From NCBI GenBank assembly GCA_963590855.1, contig CAVAQT010000002.1:62001-126000 (forward strand): a stretch of DNA of 64,000 bases, written 5' to 3'. Below the pieces are notes generated by a model, which worked only from the letters and a program-made list of their open reading frames with translations, did not search any database and was not told the DNA's origin. A program made the position numbers and the translations under genes. Positions 41,525-50,457 of this stretch are shown one piece after another (the stretch's first letter is position 1; each line of letters begins with the position of its first letter). This DNA is from Ruminococcus_C sp963590855 (GTDB lineage Bacteria; Bacillota; Clostridia; Oscillospirales; Ruminococcaceae).

Positions 41525-42508
41525 TTACTGCTGTGCCTGCTGCCGCTTTAAAACCCGGACATCTTGTCCGACAAATTGCAGACAGGTATATGTGGTATAG
41601 ATCCGGGAGGTGATACGCTCATCATACAGGTGAGAGATCTCGTCATAGTTCAAGTTGGTGCTGATAATGGTGGGGAGACTGCGGTTCATGCGTGTGTTGA
41701 TAATGTTATAGATAGTGGATTGATAGAACTGGGAGTGAAACTCTGTGCCCAGGTCGTCCAGGATCAGCAGGTCACAGGAGAGCAGCAGCCCCAGTGTGTC
41801 ATCATCGCTGCCAGCTTTTCCGAAGTGTTCCTTTTCTACCTGGCACAAAAAGTTGATGACAGAGTCGTAGAGGACGCTGTATCCCATGTGCAGTACCTGG
41901 TTGGCAATGGCGAGGGAGAGGTGTGTCTTTCCGCGGCCGGTCTTGCCGAACATCAGGATGCTGGGTGAGCTTGTGGAAAAATGACGCGCATATTCCCGGC
42001 AAAAGTACAGGACACGTTCCATGGCATGATAGCAGCTGATGCCGTTTTCGGTGTGCTGATTCCGGTAGTATTCCAGGGAAAAGCTGTCGAAGCTGCACTG
42101 TTCAAAGTGTACGCTTTTGTTCAGTGCCTTAGCCGATTCCTTCGCAATAACATCGGTTAGACAGGAGCAGAAGCTTCCCTGAAAATATCCGGTGTCCTGA
42201 CATTTTTCACAGGTGAAATGCATTTCGAGGTAGTCCTCCGGATAGCCGTGCTGTTTCAGAAGCCGGCGCACCAGTTCCTGCGCCTGCATATTCTGCCGCT
42301 GCAGCTCTGCGACCCGACTCTGTGTGTTTTCGCCCTGCTGAATGATGCGCATTAACTCTCGGCTGGCTTGAAACAGCTGGCGGTTGACTTCTGTGACCTC
42401 CGGGATTCGCTGCTGGATCTCTGCCACGCGCTGTCTCCATTCTGTCTCGGCGTTGAGCCGGCGGGCAGAAATGATATTCCGCGCAGCTTCAATCTGATCT
42501 TCTTTCAT
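41525..42508 (-). CDS. DnaC/DnaI-like replicative helicase loader ATPase
   Basis: 327 residues. An N-terminal coiled coil (about 15-85) precedes a zinc-binding motif (Cys100-x2-Cys103 ... Cys114-x-Cys116) and an AAA+ domain: Walker A FGKTGRGKTH (188-195), Walker B LLILDDLGTE, sensor 1 ISTNL, arginine finger region DERITSRI. This is the DnaI/DnaC family that loads the replicative helicase. It lies 12 bases downstream of a DnaD-domain gene, the usual partnership in Firmicutes primosomes. Chromosomal context with no phage genes nearby supports a housekeeping primosome role. Confidence 0.92.
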   Translation of the reverse strand: MKEDQIEAARNIISARRLNAETEWRQRVAEIQQRIPEVTEVNRQLFQASRELMRIIQQGENTQSRVAELQRQNMQAQELVRRLLKQHGYPEDYLEMHFTCEKCQDTGYFQGSFCSCLTDVIAKESAKALNKSVHFEQCSFDSFSLEYYRNQHTENGISCYHAMERVLYFCREYARHFSTSSPSILMFGKTGRGKTHLSLAIANQVLHMGYSVLYDSVINFLCQVEKEHFGKAGSDDDTLGLLLSCDLLILDDLGTEFHSQFYQSTIYNIINTRMNRSLPTIISTNLNYDEISHLYDERITSRIYTTYTCLQFVGQDVRVLKRQQAQQ

Positions 42509-42520
42509 AACACTCGCTCC

Positions 42521-43519
42521 TTAGTCTTTCATATTATAGATAAACGATTCGTACGCCGCTGCATTGTCGCTTTTCGGAATTGCATTCTTGCTGTTGCCGC
42601 TGTATTTGGACTCGCCGGGATCAGGGCGGTCTTTGGTGTCCACATCAGCGCGTGTGCGGTATCCGGCAGCCATCCACCGGGAGAGAATGCTGTCCAGATA
42701 GGGGAAGGAGAGCTTGTCGGTGTTCTCCACGGTTTTTTCATAGGCATAAGTAATCAGTTCCAATGGGATCTGCTTGTCCTGCCATGCGTCAATGTATTCC
42801 TGCTGCTTGGGCGTCGGCTTTCGGTTCATTTCAAAGGCCTTTCGGATGTGTCCGGTAAAGCTGCGGCGGTGCTCCATGTCGTTGATGGCGCTGGTCACCT
42901 GCGGTAGCGTGCGGATGCCATCGTTCCACCATGCGGTGATGATGCTCTCGGCATAGGTGACACTGGACTTGTCAACCGATTTGCAGTAGAGCAGTACCGT
43001 CAAAATAATGTCACTGCCGATGTTGTTGGAATCGTGCATCCAGACCAGGGATTTTTGCTCCACATGGCGCAGCGGCCGTCCCAGCTGCTGTTCTGCCATG
43101 CGGAACAGCGTTTTCAGTTCGTCAGATCCCTCAATGGCGGCGGCGATCTCTACCGGGCTCATTTCACCGCTTTTGCTGCTGAGCTGTGCCAGAACGCGTC
43201 CGTTCCGCGGCGCAGCCTTGACGGCAGGCGGCATCGTTTCCTTTTCCGGAGCCGGCGCTTCCGGCTGTACCGGGACGGCTTCTGCTGCGGCAAAGAGGTC
43301 TGTCTGTGACCAGAACAGCGCAGCCTCTTCTACCAGTTCCTCCGGCATCCCCAGCGCTTTGGCAATCTCGCTGTGCTCCAGTGCTTGACTGTTGTGACGG
43401 AGCAGGTAGAGCAGGACTTTTAGCTGAGACGGTGTCGCCAGCTTGAGATATTGATCTACTACGGCGTTTGGAACACCGAACATTTGACCGAACCCGGGAA
43501 TATGTACAGTAAGATTCAC
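42521..43519 (-). CDS. DnaD-domain primosomal protein
   Basis: 332 residues from GTG 43519, with TAGGAGG upstream. The N-terminal winged-helix part (TPSQLKVLLYLLRHNSQALEHSEIAKALGMPEELVEEA) is followed by an Ala/Pro-rich linker and two DnaD-like domains (about 130-205 with YAESIITAWWNDGIRTLPQV, and about 215-285 with PYLDSILSRWMAAGYRT; the YxxxIxxxW motif occurs in both). DnaD proteins remodel DNA and recruit the helicase loader at origins or stalled forks. It is cotranscribed with the DnaC-like loader gene. Confidence 0.93.
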   Translation of the reverse strand: MNLTVHIPGFGQMFGVPNAVVDQYLKLATPSQLKVLLYLLRHNSQALEHSEIAKALGMPEELVEEAALFWSQTDLFAAAEAVPVQPEAPAPEKETMPPAVKAAPRNGRVLAQLSSKSGEMSPVEIAAAIEGSDELKTLFRMAEQQLGRPLRHVEQKSLVWMHDSNNIGSDIILTVLLYCKSVDKSSVTYAESIITAWWNDGIRTLPQVTSAINDMEHRRSFTGHIRKAFEMNRKPTPKQQEYIDAWQDKQIPLELITYAYEKTVENTDKLSFPYLDSILSRWMAAGYRTRADVDTKDRPDPGESKYSGNSKNAIPKSDNAAAYESFIYNMKD

Positions 43520-43557
43520 GGTGTTTTCCTCCTAGCAAAAAAATTGTCAAAAAAAGC

Positions 43558-43586
43558 TTGACATACCAATGATTCTATGCTATAAT
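43558..43586 (+). promoter_or_regulatory. Consensus promoter of tRNA-Leu
   Basis: TTGACA at 43558-43563, 17-base spacer, TATAAT at 43581-43586, 13 bases before the tRNA. Confidence 0.92.
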
Positions 43587-43598
43587 GATATAGTCGTC

Positions 43599-43685
43599 GC
43601 CGACATGTCGGAATTGGCAGACGAGACGGACTCAAAATCCGTTGCCAGCGATGGCGTGTGGGTTCAAGTCCCACTGTCGGCACCA
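43599..43685 (+). tRNA. tRNA-Leu (CAA)
   Basis: 87 bases with encoded CCA. Acceptor GCCGACA/TGTCGGC, anticodon arm ACGGA-CTCAAAA-TCCGT giving anticodon CAA, a long variable arm typical of class II tRNAs, and GGTTCAAGTCC in the T arm. Confidence 0.96.
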
Positions 43686-43860
43686 GAGAAAAGAAACCGC
43701 TTGTACGTTTTTCGTATGAGCGGTTTTTGTTTGGTACGATTCATTAACATGGTTATGCCTGCCGACTGGAAAATATGTTCGTCTGCTGCACTCCGGGTAG
43801 AAAAAAAACCCATGCTGCAAATGCAACACAGGCAAATTTCCGTACTTCCGATGAAATACT

Positions 43861-43937
43861 TGGCGTGCCCAGAGGGATTCGAACCCCCGACCTACTGGTT
43901 CGTAGCCAGTCACTCTATCCAGCTGAGCTATGGGCAC
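43861..43937 (-). tRNA. tRNA-Arg (ACG)
   Basis: 77 bases with encoded CCA on the minus strand. Acceptor GTGCCCA/TGGGCAC, anticodon arm ACTGG-CTACGAA-CCAGT giving ACG, T loop GGTTCGAATCC. It faces the tRNA-Leu gene. Confidence 0.96.
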
Positions 43938-44126
43938 ATTTTTTGTTTTTGAGAACCGTTGTCCTCACAACAATAGCTATTATATCACACTTTCAGAGAC
44001 TTGTCAACCCTTTTTTTCAATTTTTTTCGCGTTTTTTGAAAAAAGTCTGGATATCACGCAATTGCGTCACTTTTTTCTCAAGAAATTTGCTTCAAAGGGG
44101 AAAGATACAGCATATCCGGGCAGTAA

Positions 44127-44180
44127 AATGCCGCCTAGAGGAACAGTGTAGCACCATACAGCTCTAAGCGGCGTTTTCAT
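44127..44180 (-). terminator. Terminator of the AbrB-like gene
   Basis: On the minus strand AAACGCCGCTTAGAG pairs with CCTCTAGGCGGCATTTT across a loop of about 16 bases, followed by T residues. Confidence 0.8.
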
Positions 44181-44186
44181 TTTTCA

Positions 44187-44432
44187 TTAGAGATAATCCT
44201 TGATCAGGCTGATGCAGGACTTGCAAACCTTCTTGTCGTTGAAGTCGATCAGATCGTCGGTGCGTCCGCAGAGTGCGCAGCTGCACTGTGCCTTCTGAAT
44301 GATGATCTTTTCTCCCTCGGTGTAGATCTGCAGATAATCGTTGCATTCGATCTGCAGCTGACGACGCAGTTCCTTCGGCAGAACAAAACGTCCCAGTGTG
44401 TCTACACGACGCATGATTCCAGAATCTTTCAT
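44187..44432 (-). CDS. AbrB/SpoVT-type transition regulator with zinc-ribbon tail
   Basis: 81 residues from ATG 44432 (AGAAAGGAAG upstream); the longer frame to 44477 has no site. The N-terminus is the swapped-hairpin DNA-binding domain of AbrB/SpoVT: MRRVDTLGRFVLPKELRRQL and DYLQIYTEGEKIIIQK. The tail contains CSCALCG and CKSC, a probable zinc site not present in AbrB itself. Such regulators control entry into stationary phase or sporulation. A perfect promoter (44670) and a leader of about 230 bases containing two 16-bp palindromes suggest control of its own expression. Confidence 0.9.
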   Translation of the reverse strand: MKDSGIMRRVDTLGRFVLPKELRRQLQIECNDYLQIYTEGEKIIIQKAQCSCALCGRTDDLIDFNDKKVCKSCISLIKDYL

Positions 44433-44542
44433 GTACAAAATCTTCCTTTCTGTCTGTCTGCTTTTTACCAGATACAAACGGTTTTTTTACCTTCTTTCCA
44501 CAAAAACAGAATATGCGATAGGCTGCGTCCGCCGGATTCAAA

Positions 44543-44586
44543 CTGAGCCATGGCTCAGAATGTCTGCCAACAGAATCCGGATTCTG
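44543..44586. promoter_or_regulatory. Two perfect 16-bp palindromes in the abrB-like leader
   Basis: CTGAGCCATGGCTCAG at 44543-44558 and CAGAATCCGGATTCTG at 44571-44586, centres 28 bases apart. They lie between the promoter at 44670 and the start codon at 44432. Either operators for a dimeric regulator or RNA hairpins. The rest of 44433-44669 shows no gene. Confidence 0.6.
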
Positions 44587-44669
44587 CACGCTTTTCCGTA
44601 TATGTCCGGCCTTTTGCGAAAAAAAGGAATCGCAGATCAGACTCTTTTTGGAAGCTGTCTGCAATTGTT

Positions 44670-44698
44670 ATTATACAATATTTTCCGATTTCTGTCAA
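44670..44698 (-). promoter_or_regulatory. Consensus promoter of the AbrB-like gene
   Basis: On the minus strand TTGACA (44698-44693), 17 bases, TATAAT (44675-44670). Confidence 0.87.
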
Positions 44699-44790
44699 TC
44701 CGTAAATCGACTTTTTTCTCATCATTTTGGAAACTAATAATTCTATTAGAAATATTTATAGTTAAAAGAAAAAAAGAATGCAAAAAGGGC

Positions 44791-44819
44791 TTGACAATAG
44801 AGACAAGCTGTGCTATAAT
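44791..44819 (+). promoter_or_regulatory. Consensus promoter of tRNA-Lys
   Basis: TTGACA at 44791-44796, 17-base spacer, TATAAT at 44814-44819. Confidence 0.92.
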
Positions 44820-44844
44820 AATACACGTTGCTTGCAGCGAAAAT

Positions 44845-44920
44845 GAGATATTAGCTCAGTTGGCAGAGCATACGCCTTTTAAGCGTAGGGTCGAGGGTTC
44901 AAATCCCTCATATCTCACCA
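44845..44920 (+). tRNA. tRNA-Lys (TTT)
   Basis: 76 bases with encoded CCA. Acceptor GAGATAT/ATATCTC, anticodon arm TACGC-CTTTTAA-GCGTA giving TTT, T loop GGTTCAAATCC. Confidence 0.96.
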
Positions 44921-44955
44921 AAAGATCCGTATCATGTTTGTGATACGGATCTTTT
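44921..44955 (+). terminator. Terminator after tRNA-Lys
   Basis: AAAGATCCGTATCA / TGATACGGATCTTTT with a 6-base loop directly after the tRNA. Confidence 0.9.
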
Positions 44956-45005
44956 GTTATCCGGATAAAATGAAACATTGCCAAAAGAGAAAGGCGGCGC
45001 AGGAC

Positions 45006-46202
45006 ATGGACTTGCAGAATCAGCTTCGGCTGCACAACCGGACGGAGCGTATTATAGAGAATGGAATCCGGGAGGGAAAGATCGCCGGGGCGTGTGTTGC
45101 GGTCTGCCGGGATCAGGAGGAGTATCTCTGTCAGGCATACGGCATGGCAGATCTGGAGCGAAAGCTGCCCATGCAGGAGGACGCGATCTTCCGGATATTT
45201 TCTATGACAAAGCCAGTGACAGCGGTCATGACCATGCAGCTGTGGGAAGCCGGACTCCTGGAACTCAGTGACCCGGTCTCCTGGTATATCCCGTCTTTTC
45301 GGGAAAAAATGGTTGATGCAGACGGAGAACTGGTTCCGGCAGAGCGCGAGATCCTGATTCAGGATCTGCTGAATATGACTTCCGGCATCCCATATCCCGA
45401 TCAGTGGAATTTGTCTCAGAAGAAGATGGGCGCATTTTATGATGAGATCAACCGCCGGAATGATACCGATCACCCGGTTGATACCCAGGAGTTCGCACGG
45501 CGCATCGGAGAAGAGGTGCCGCTGCTGTTCCAGCCGGGTACAAAGTGGGCTTACGGCGCATCTGCGGATGTGCTGGGTGCGGTTCTGGAAAAGGCGGCGG
45601 ATACGCCTTTGGACGAGCTGTATCGGGAGAATATTTTCAACCCCCTGGGTATGAAGGATACCGATTTTTATGTTCCGGCAGAAAAACGGGGGCGATTGGC
45701 GCAGCTGTACAATTATTGCTGGGAGGACGGAAAGGGCGAGTTAGTGATCGAGCCGGATCCGCATCTAGGCATGACGGATTATCGGAAAAAACCAGCGTTT
45801 TTCTCTGGTGGTGCAGGATTGGTCTCTACGATCCGGGATTATATGCAGTTTGCCAACATGCTGGCAGGAAAGGGCTTTCACCGGGAGAGCGGTATGCGTC
45901 TGATCGGGGAGAACACCTGGCGGTATCTGACAACACCGCAGCTGAATGCGGCGCAGAAACAGGGCATCGACTGGCCGCAGCTGAAAGGCTATACCTACGG
46001 CAATCTCCTTCGGGTTCTGGAAGAGCCGCAGGCGTGCATGACCAATGTGCCGGCAGGGGAATTTGGCTGGGATGGCTGGACAGGGCCGTATTTTTGCGTA
46101 TCGCCCCAGGATGGCACTGTGCTCTTGTACCTGATCCAAACCTGCGGTGGCAGCACCAGTGACATTGTACGAAAGCTGCGGACGGCAACATTTGGCTGCT
46201 GA
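45006..46202 (+). CDS. Beta-lactamase-family serine hydrolase (class C / esterase-like)
   Basis: 398 residues from ATG 45006; in-frame ATGs at 44934 and 44970 lie within or beside the tRNA terminator and lack a ribosome binding site. No signal peptide is seen, so it is probably cytoplasmic. The SxxK motif is Ser-Met-Thr-Lys in RIFSMTKPVTAVMT, and the Tyr motif is YGAS in TKWAYGASADVLGAVLE. DLLNMTSGIPYP and GAGLVSTIRDYMQFANML are further family marks. Members include carboxylesterases, D-amino-acid peptidases and, rarely, antibiotic-hydrolysing lactamases; the absence of a signal peptide argues against a resistance enzyme. The substrate is unknown. Confidence 0.88.
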   Translation: MDLQNQLRLHNRTERIIENGIREGKIAGACVAVCRDQEEYLCQAYGMADLERKLPMQEDAIFRIFSMTKPVTAVMTMQLWEAGLLELSDPVSWYIPSFREKMVDADGELVPAEREILIQDLLNMTSGIPYPDQWNLSQKKMGAFYDEINRRNDTDHPVDTQEFARRIGEEVPLLFQPGTKWAYGASADVLGAVLEKAADTPLDELYRENIFNPLGMKDTDFYVPAEKRGRLAQLYNYCWEDGKGELVIEPDPHLGMTDYRKKPAFFSGGAGLVSTIRDYMQFANMLAGKGFHRESGMRLIGENTWRYLTTPQLNAAQKQGIDWPQLKGYTYGNLLRVLEEPQACMTNVPAGEFGWDGWTGPYFCVSPQDGTVLLYLIQTCGGSTSDIVRKLRTATFGC

Positions 46203-46226
46203 AGCGGCGTAAATTCTATTGGAAAT

Positions 46227-46276
46227 AAAAACAGCATCGGTCAGAGGTTTTGCCTCGTGACCGATGCTGTTTTTTG
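46227..46276. terminator. Bidirectional terminator between hydrolase and antiporter genes
   Basis: AAAACAGCATCGGTCA / TGACCGATGCTGTTTTTT around a 14-base loop. Confidence 0.9.
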
Positions 46277-46307
46277 TTTTGCAACCTGTATCTATTGTTG
46301 TTTCGGT

Positions 46308-47633
46308 TTAGGATTCCTCCAGACCAGTGTTAATGCCGCTCTTTTCCAGTCCGGACAGTTCCTGCGACGGAGCGTCGCCGGTATTGCCTTTCTTTTTCGG
46401 GAAAACGAACTTCAGCAGGATCGGGGTGATGATCGTGGTGAATACCACCATAATAACTAGCGGTGTCATGAACTTTTCGCTCATCAGGCCCACAGATGCA
46501 CCCTTGTTGGCGACGATCAGGGCAACCTCACCACGGGAGATCATACCGATACCGATCTGTAAGCTTTCCTTATTGGTATACCGCATGATCTTTGCACCCA
46601 GACCACAGCCGATCACCTTTGTGACAACAGCCAGCAGCATCAGCAGCAGCATGAATACAATGAGCTTTCCGGTCAGACCGTCCAGTGTCATGGCAAGACC
46701 GATGTTTGCGAAGAAGATCGGGGACAGGAGCATGTAGGACAGGGTGTTGAAACGGTTGACCACATACTCGTTCTTTTTCAGTCCGGAAACTGCCAGACCG
46801 GCAACGAATGCGCCGGTGATGTCGGCTACGCCGAAGCAGATCTCAGCCACGAAGGACAGCAGCAGGCAGAAAACAAAGGTGACGATGTTGTGACGACGCA
46901 GGTTCTCATTGCTGGATTCACGCCACTTCTTGAAGAAGTAGTGGTACAGCACAGCTGCGCCGATGGCAACGATAAAGAACGCCAGAATGTTGATGACAAC
47001 AGAGAAAACGCCGTCGCCTACCAGCAGAGAGCCAAAGCTCTTTTCTGCTTCGCCGTCGCCGGACTTCTTGCCGCCCAGGCTGATAACAACGGTCAGGGCG
47101 ATGATGCCCAGGATGTCGTCGATAACGGCTGCGCCCAGAATTGCATTTCCGGCGCGGGAATTGAGCGCGCCCAGTTCTTTCAGGGTCTCAACGGTGATGC
47201 TGACGGATGTTGCAGTCAGGACAACGCCGATGAAGATGTTCTGCCAGAACAGCGAAGCCATTTCCGGATCCTGGTCGGTGTTGTAGAAATCCGCCAGGAA
47301 GAAGCCGCCTACCAAAGGCACGATCACGCCCAGCAGTGCGATCACAAAGGAGGCGAGGCCTGCTTTTTTCAGTTCCTGGATGTCGGTTTCCAGTCCGGCG
47401 CTGAACATGAGGACGATTACGCCCAGTTCCGCCAGATTGACGATGAGGTCGTTTCGCTCTACTACGTCCAGCAGCATCGGGCCGAGGATGATGCCGGCAG
47501 CCAGTGCGCCGACAACCTGAGGCAGGCTGATCCGCTTGGTCAGCAGTCCCAGCAGCTTTGTAGAAAGCAAAATGATTGCGATCTGCAATAAGAATGAATA
47601 ATCATTGTTGAACAAAAATTCTTTGATACCCAT
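46308..47633 (-). CDS. CPA2-family cation/proton antiporter
   Basis: 441 residues; ATG after AAAGGGAG. Twelve to thirteen membrane helices. Family motifs are VVGALAAGIILGP near the N-terminus, VLTATSVSITVETLKELG, the ion-binding pair in GAAVIDDILGIIAL (two adjacent Asp), and ISRGEVALIVANKG. The Asp pair is characteristic of electrogenic NapA/GerN-type Na+/H+ antiporters; KefB-type channels more often have one. No RCK domain follows, unlike KefB/C. It exports sodium or potassium in exchange for protons at the cytoplasmic membrane. Confidence 0.92.
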   Translation of the reverse strand: MGIKEFLFNNDYSFLLQIAIILLSTKLLGLLTKRISLPQVVGALAAGIILGPMLLDVVERNDLIVNLAELGVIVLMFSAGLETDIQELKKAGLASFVIALLGVIVPLVGGFFLADFYNTDQDPEMASLFWQNIFIGVVLTATSVSITVETLKELGALNSRAGNAILGAAVIDDILGIIALTVVISLGGKKSGDGEAEKSFGSLLVGDGVFSVVINILAFFIVAIGAAVLYHYFFKKWRESSNENLRRHNIVTFVFCLLLSFVAEICFGVADITGAFVAGLAVSGLKKNEYVVNRFNTLSYMLLSPIFFANIGLAMTLDGLTGKLIVFMLLLMLLAVVTKVIGCGLGAKIMRYTNKESLQIGIGMISRGEVALIVANKGASVGLMSEKFMTPLVIMVVFTTIITPILLKFVFPKKKGNTGDAPSQELSGLEKSGINTGLEES

Positions 47634-47715
47634 ATGAATTGATATCTCCCTTTATAATTTGCTTTTTGTCAAGAAAAAAGTATGTCCGAGAACAGCGCTT
47701 TTCCGGTAAGCGGTA

Positions 47716-49884
47716 TTACTTTCCGGTGAGCAGCTGCCGCAGGGCGGATGCATCCAGTCCGTTTACGGTTTTGTCTGCATAGAGGTCTGCGTTGGATGTG
47801 CCTGTTTTCGACAAGGATTTGTTCCCCAGCAGATACTGAATCAGCAGGATCAGATCGGCGGAGTTTACCTTGCTGTCGGCATTGACGTCACCCGGAAGCG
47901 ATTCCGGCTTCTGCGGCTCTGTGGTGACATCCGGCGTTTTGCCGTCCGGCTCTCTGCCGGAGATGAGCACACCGTTCTGATATACCGGGATGCAGTCGGA
48001 GATCACATATTCGCCCGGATTTTTCAGCAGGTCGGTGTTGGAATAGTCGTTTGCGGCATCCCATCCTGTCTGATAGTCGGGATAGATCAGCGCCAACATC
48101 AGTTCACACTGGTGCTGTCCCTCAGAGATCGGCATCGTTACTCTGCCGTCCGGATAGGTCACTTCCACATAATAGATATTGTCCTTATAATGCTTCAGTT
48201 CCGATATCTGTGCCGGGGTGTAGTCGTCGTACATCTTCGCCTGGTCGCGGTCAACGCGCATGACCACATCGCTTGGCTGAAAACCGCCGTCGATGACTTC
48301 GGACAGATCCATGTAGTACCGATAGGACAAGTTATCCTCGATCCGTGCCGGCCATGCGGAGTGATTGGTGAGCTTAAAGCTCAGGGTAACGCCGCCGGAA
48401 GCTTCTGTCAGCTTGGTCTCGACATAAAACTCCTTGTCCCGGGTCTCCGGCTCAGGAAAATCCGGATCTGGCGTACCGCCGTAGGCTTCGGTCATCTTGC
48501 AGAGCAGCGCTGTGAATCCGGCGTTATAGTCGCAGGCAACCTCGTTGTTGATGTAGTTCTGCCGATCGTCCTCATAGGAGCCGTCCTCGTTCGGGCCGCC
48601 CACCAGTGCACCGTACAGGATGTGCCGGTTGGTCTCCGGCGTATCCAGGGCGTTTTTCCAGGAGGCGTGCGCCGTCCGGTGATGGGGATTCTGTGGGGAT
48701 TTTTCGCCGTATCCGACAACAAAGCTCTGCCCGTCGGGATTGTCTCCCAGACAGTAGTTGATCTGATCTTCATAGAAGTTCTTGTACTTGTCGGTGTTGG
48801 TTCTCTTGAGAATGGTATCGCATGCCACACTCGCCAGGAATCCGGCAGTTGTGGCATAGCGCAGACAGCCCCAGGTGGTGAGCCACTTTGCGCCGCCGTC
48901 CAGCGTTTTGACAGAATCCGTCCAGTAGTCCAGATGCTTTTGCACCCGTCCGATGTAGAAGCTGTCGTTGGTGTTGATGGCGTAGAGCAGCAGACCACCC
49001 TGCATCACATCATCCCAGCACATGCCCCAGGAATATTTCAGTTCATCTGAACCCAGCTCTTTTCCCAGATTGGGGATATAAGAGGTCGCCTTGTCCAGAT
49101 AGGACTGCTCGCCGGTGGCAATGTACAGCCAGTTCGCTGCGTAAAACAGTTCATCATAGAAGTGGGACGAGCGGTAGAAGCCGCTGGCGTCGCTGTTGTT
49201 ATAGTTCTCGTCGCTCCGTGTCTCGTCTGCCAGCTTGAAGAGGTTTTCGGCATGCTTCAGGTAGTCTCCTGTCTTGCTGCTTCTGCCCTTGAGGGCACAT
49301 GACCCGGCAGCCAGCGCCGCCGCCATCTCGCCGCATACGGCAGAGTCTGTGCCGCGCAGAACTGCCCTCGCCTTGGTGTAGTCTGCGCCGTTGTCCTTCA
49401 TGCCGTATTCCAGCAGTTCTACCGGGCCCCACCAGGTGTGATCCATCTGACCGTTGCCCACCTGATAGACGGCGGTGTCGCCCTCATCGCAGGCGGCGAG
49501 ATAGTCCAGCACGAAGGAGAGGCTGTTGACATAGGTCTCCATCTCTCCGGTCTTTTCCAGACCTTCCGGATACTGATACAATCCCCATGCCAGCATGGAA
49601 GCAGAGTATGCCATAGGCAGATTGAACTTGACGTGATCGCCTGCATCATACCAGCCGCCGGTGACTTCATCGGTCATGGTGGAGTCGGCGCGCCATTCCA
49701 CTTCGTTCCAGTCCGGGAGCGGCCCTGCCTGCTGGCACTCATAAAAATAGAGCGATTTCTGCATCGCCTCTGCATAGTTGGCAGAAAAATCTGCCGCAGA
49801 AACGGTGAGCGCAGAACAGGGCAGCGCGCCCAGACAGAGACATCCGGCAGTCAGCGCCGCTGTCAGGCGTAAGTGTTTCCGCAT
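47716..49884 (-). CDS. Cellulosomal endoglucanase: GH9-CBM3-dockerin
   Basis: 722 residues from ATG 49884 (AAGAAAGGA 8 bases upstream; the earlier in-frame ATGs overlap it). Signal peptide about 1-31. The GH9 domain starts ANYAEAMQKSLYFYECQQ, has catalytic Asp80 and Asp83 in GGWYDAGDHVKF, the substrate-binding His/Arg in NPHHRTAHASW, and the general-acid Glu in YINNEVACDYNAGF (about residue 465). A CBM3 of the c type follows (about 490-640, EFYVETKLTEASGGVTLSFK), as in processive theme-B GH9 enzymes. The dockerin (about 660-722) has DVNADSKVNSADLILLIQYL and DLYADKTVNGLDASALRQLL. It hydrolyses cellulose outside the cell within the cellulosome. Confidence 0.96.
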   Translation of the reverse strand: MRKHLRLTAALTAGCLCLGALPCSALTVSAADFSANYAEAMQKSLYFYECQQAGPLPDWNEVEWRADSTMTDEVTGGWYDAGDHVKFNLPMAYSASMLAWGLYQYPEGLEKTGEMETYVNSLSFVLDYLAACDEGDTAVYQVGNGQMDHTWWGPVELLEYGMKDNGADYTKARAVLRGTDSAVCGEMAAALAAGSCALKGRSSKTGDYLKHAENLFKLADETRSDENYNNSDASGFYRSSHFYDELFYAANWLYIATGEQSYLDKATSYIPNLGKELGSDELKYSWGMCWDDVMQGGLLLYAINTNDSFYIGRVQKHLDYWTDSVKTLDGGAKWLTTWGCLRYATTAGFLASVACDTILKRTNTDKYKNFYEDQINYCLGDNPDGQSFVVGYGEKSPQNPHHRTAHASWKNALDTPETNRHILYGALVGGPNEDGSYEDDRQNYINNEVACDYNAGFTALLCKMTEAYGGTPDPDFPEPETRDKEFYVETKLTEASGGVTLSFKLTNHSAWPARIEDNLSYRYYMDLSEVIDGGFQPSDVVMRVDRDQAKMYDDYTPAQISELKHYKDNIYYVEVTYPDGRVTMPISEGQHQCELMLALIYPDYQTGWDAANDYSNTDLLKNPGEYVISDCIPVYQNGVLISGREPDGKTPDVTTEPQKPESLPGDVNADSKVNSADLILLIQYLLGNKSLSKTGTSNADLYADKTVNGLDASALRQLLTGK

Positions 49885-49996
49885 TTGCATCATCCTTTCT
49901 TGTGGGGACGCAGCAGAGCCGTGCTGTGTGCCCACAGTTTCCGGTTCTTTTTCCGGCAGGAAAATCAGTCTGCCGAAAAAAGCCGTTTTCCCTTTT

Positions 49997-50025
49997 ATTA
50001 TGGCACGTTCTCACCCCATTGTCAA
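49997..50025 (-). promoter_or_regulatory. Promoter of the GH9 gene
   Basis: On the minus strand TTGACA (50025-50020), 17 bases, CATAAT (50002-49997). Confidence 0.8.
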
Positions 50026-50219
50026 GCGGTTTTCATGAAATTATCACAAAAATTCACACTGAAACTGAGAGACCTTTCTCAAAAGCGGTGCATAGCCGTC
50101 AGCTGCGGTCAAACTGTCGAAAATGCAGAAAAAAGGAAAATCGTTTTGTAGAGAATGTCGCTTTCAAACGGGAAAATTCTGTACGATGTGACAAAAATTA
50201 TGGAAAACCAGATTCCATC

Positions 50220-50248
50220 TTGCAAAAACCTGCGGTTCATGCTATAAT
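50220..50248 (+). promoter_or_regulatory. Promoter of the dehydrogenase gene at 50458
   Basis: TTGCAA at 50220-50225, 17-base spacer, TATAAT at 50243-50248. The leader is about 200 bases with the GC-rich palindrome CTGCCGCAGACGGCAG near 50346; no known riboswitch pattern was recognised. 50026-50219 holds nothing I can name. Confidence 0.75.
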
Positions 50249-50457
50249 AAAATTGTATAGGCAAATGAAAGACGGTATCCCGTGTATTTCAGCTGTCTGT
50301 ATGACCGGCAAGAGTGTTTTCCGATTTCTGCCGAAGCGGCGAGACTGCCGCAGACGGCAGGCATACCGCTCTGCTGCCGCATCAATATGGGTTCTCAGGG
50401 AGAGCTGCACTTCTAGTACGGCTCTGCCCCAAATAAGGTTTTAGGAGGAATTCTCAA

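Noticed and set aside
45006..46202. A beta-lactam resistance gene.
   Set aside because: The SxxK serine hydrolase lacks a signal peptide and class-specific lactamase motifs; an esterase or peptidase role is more likely.
50250..50457. A riboswitch in the long leader of the dehydrogenase gene.
   Set aside because: Only a short GC-rich palindrome was found; no core pattern of a known class could be matched by eye.
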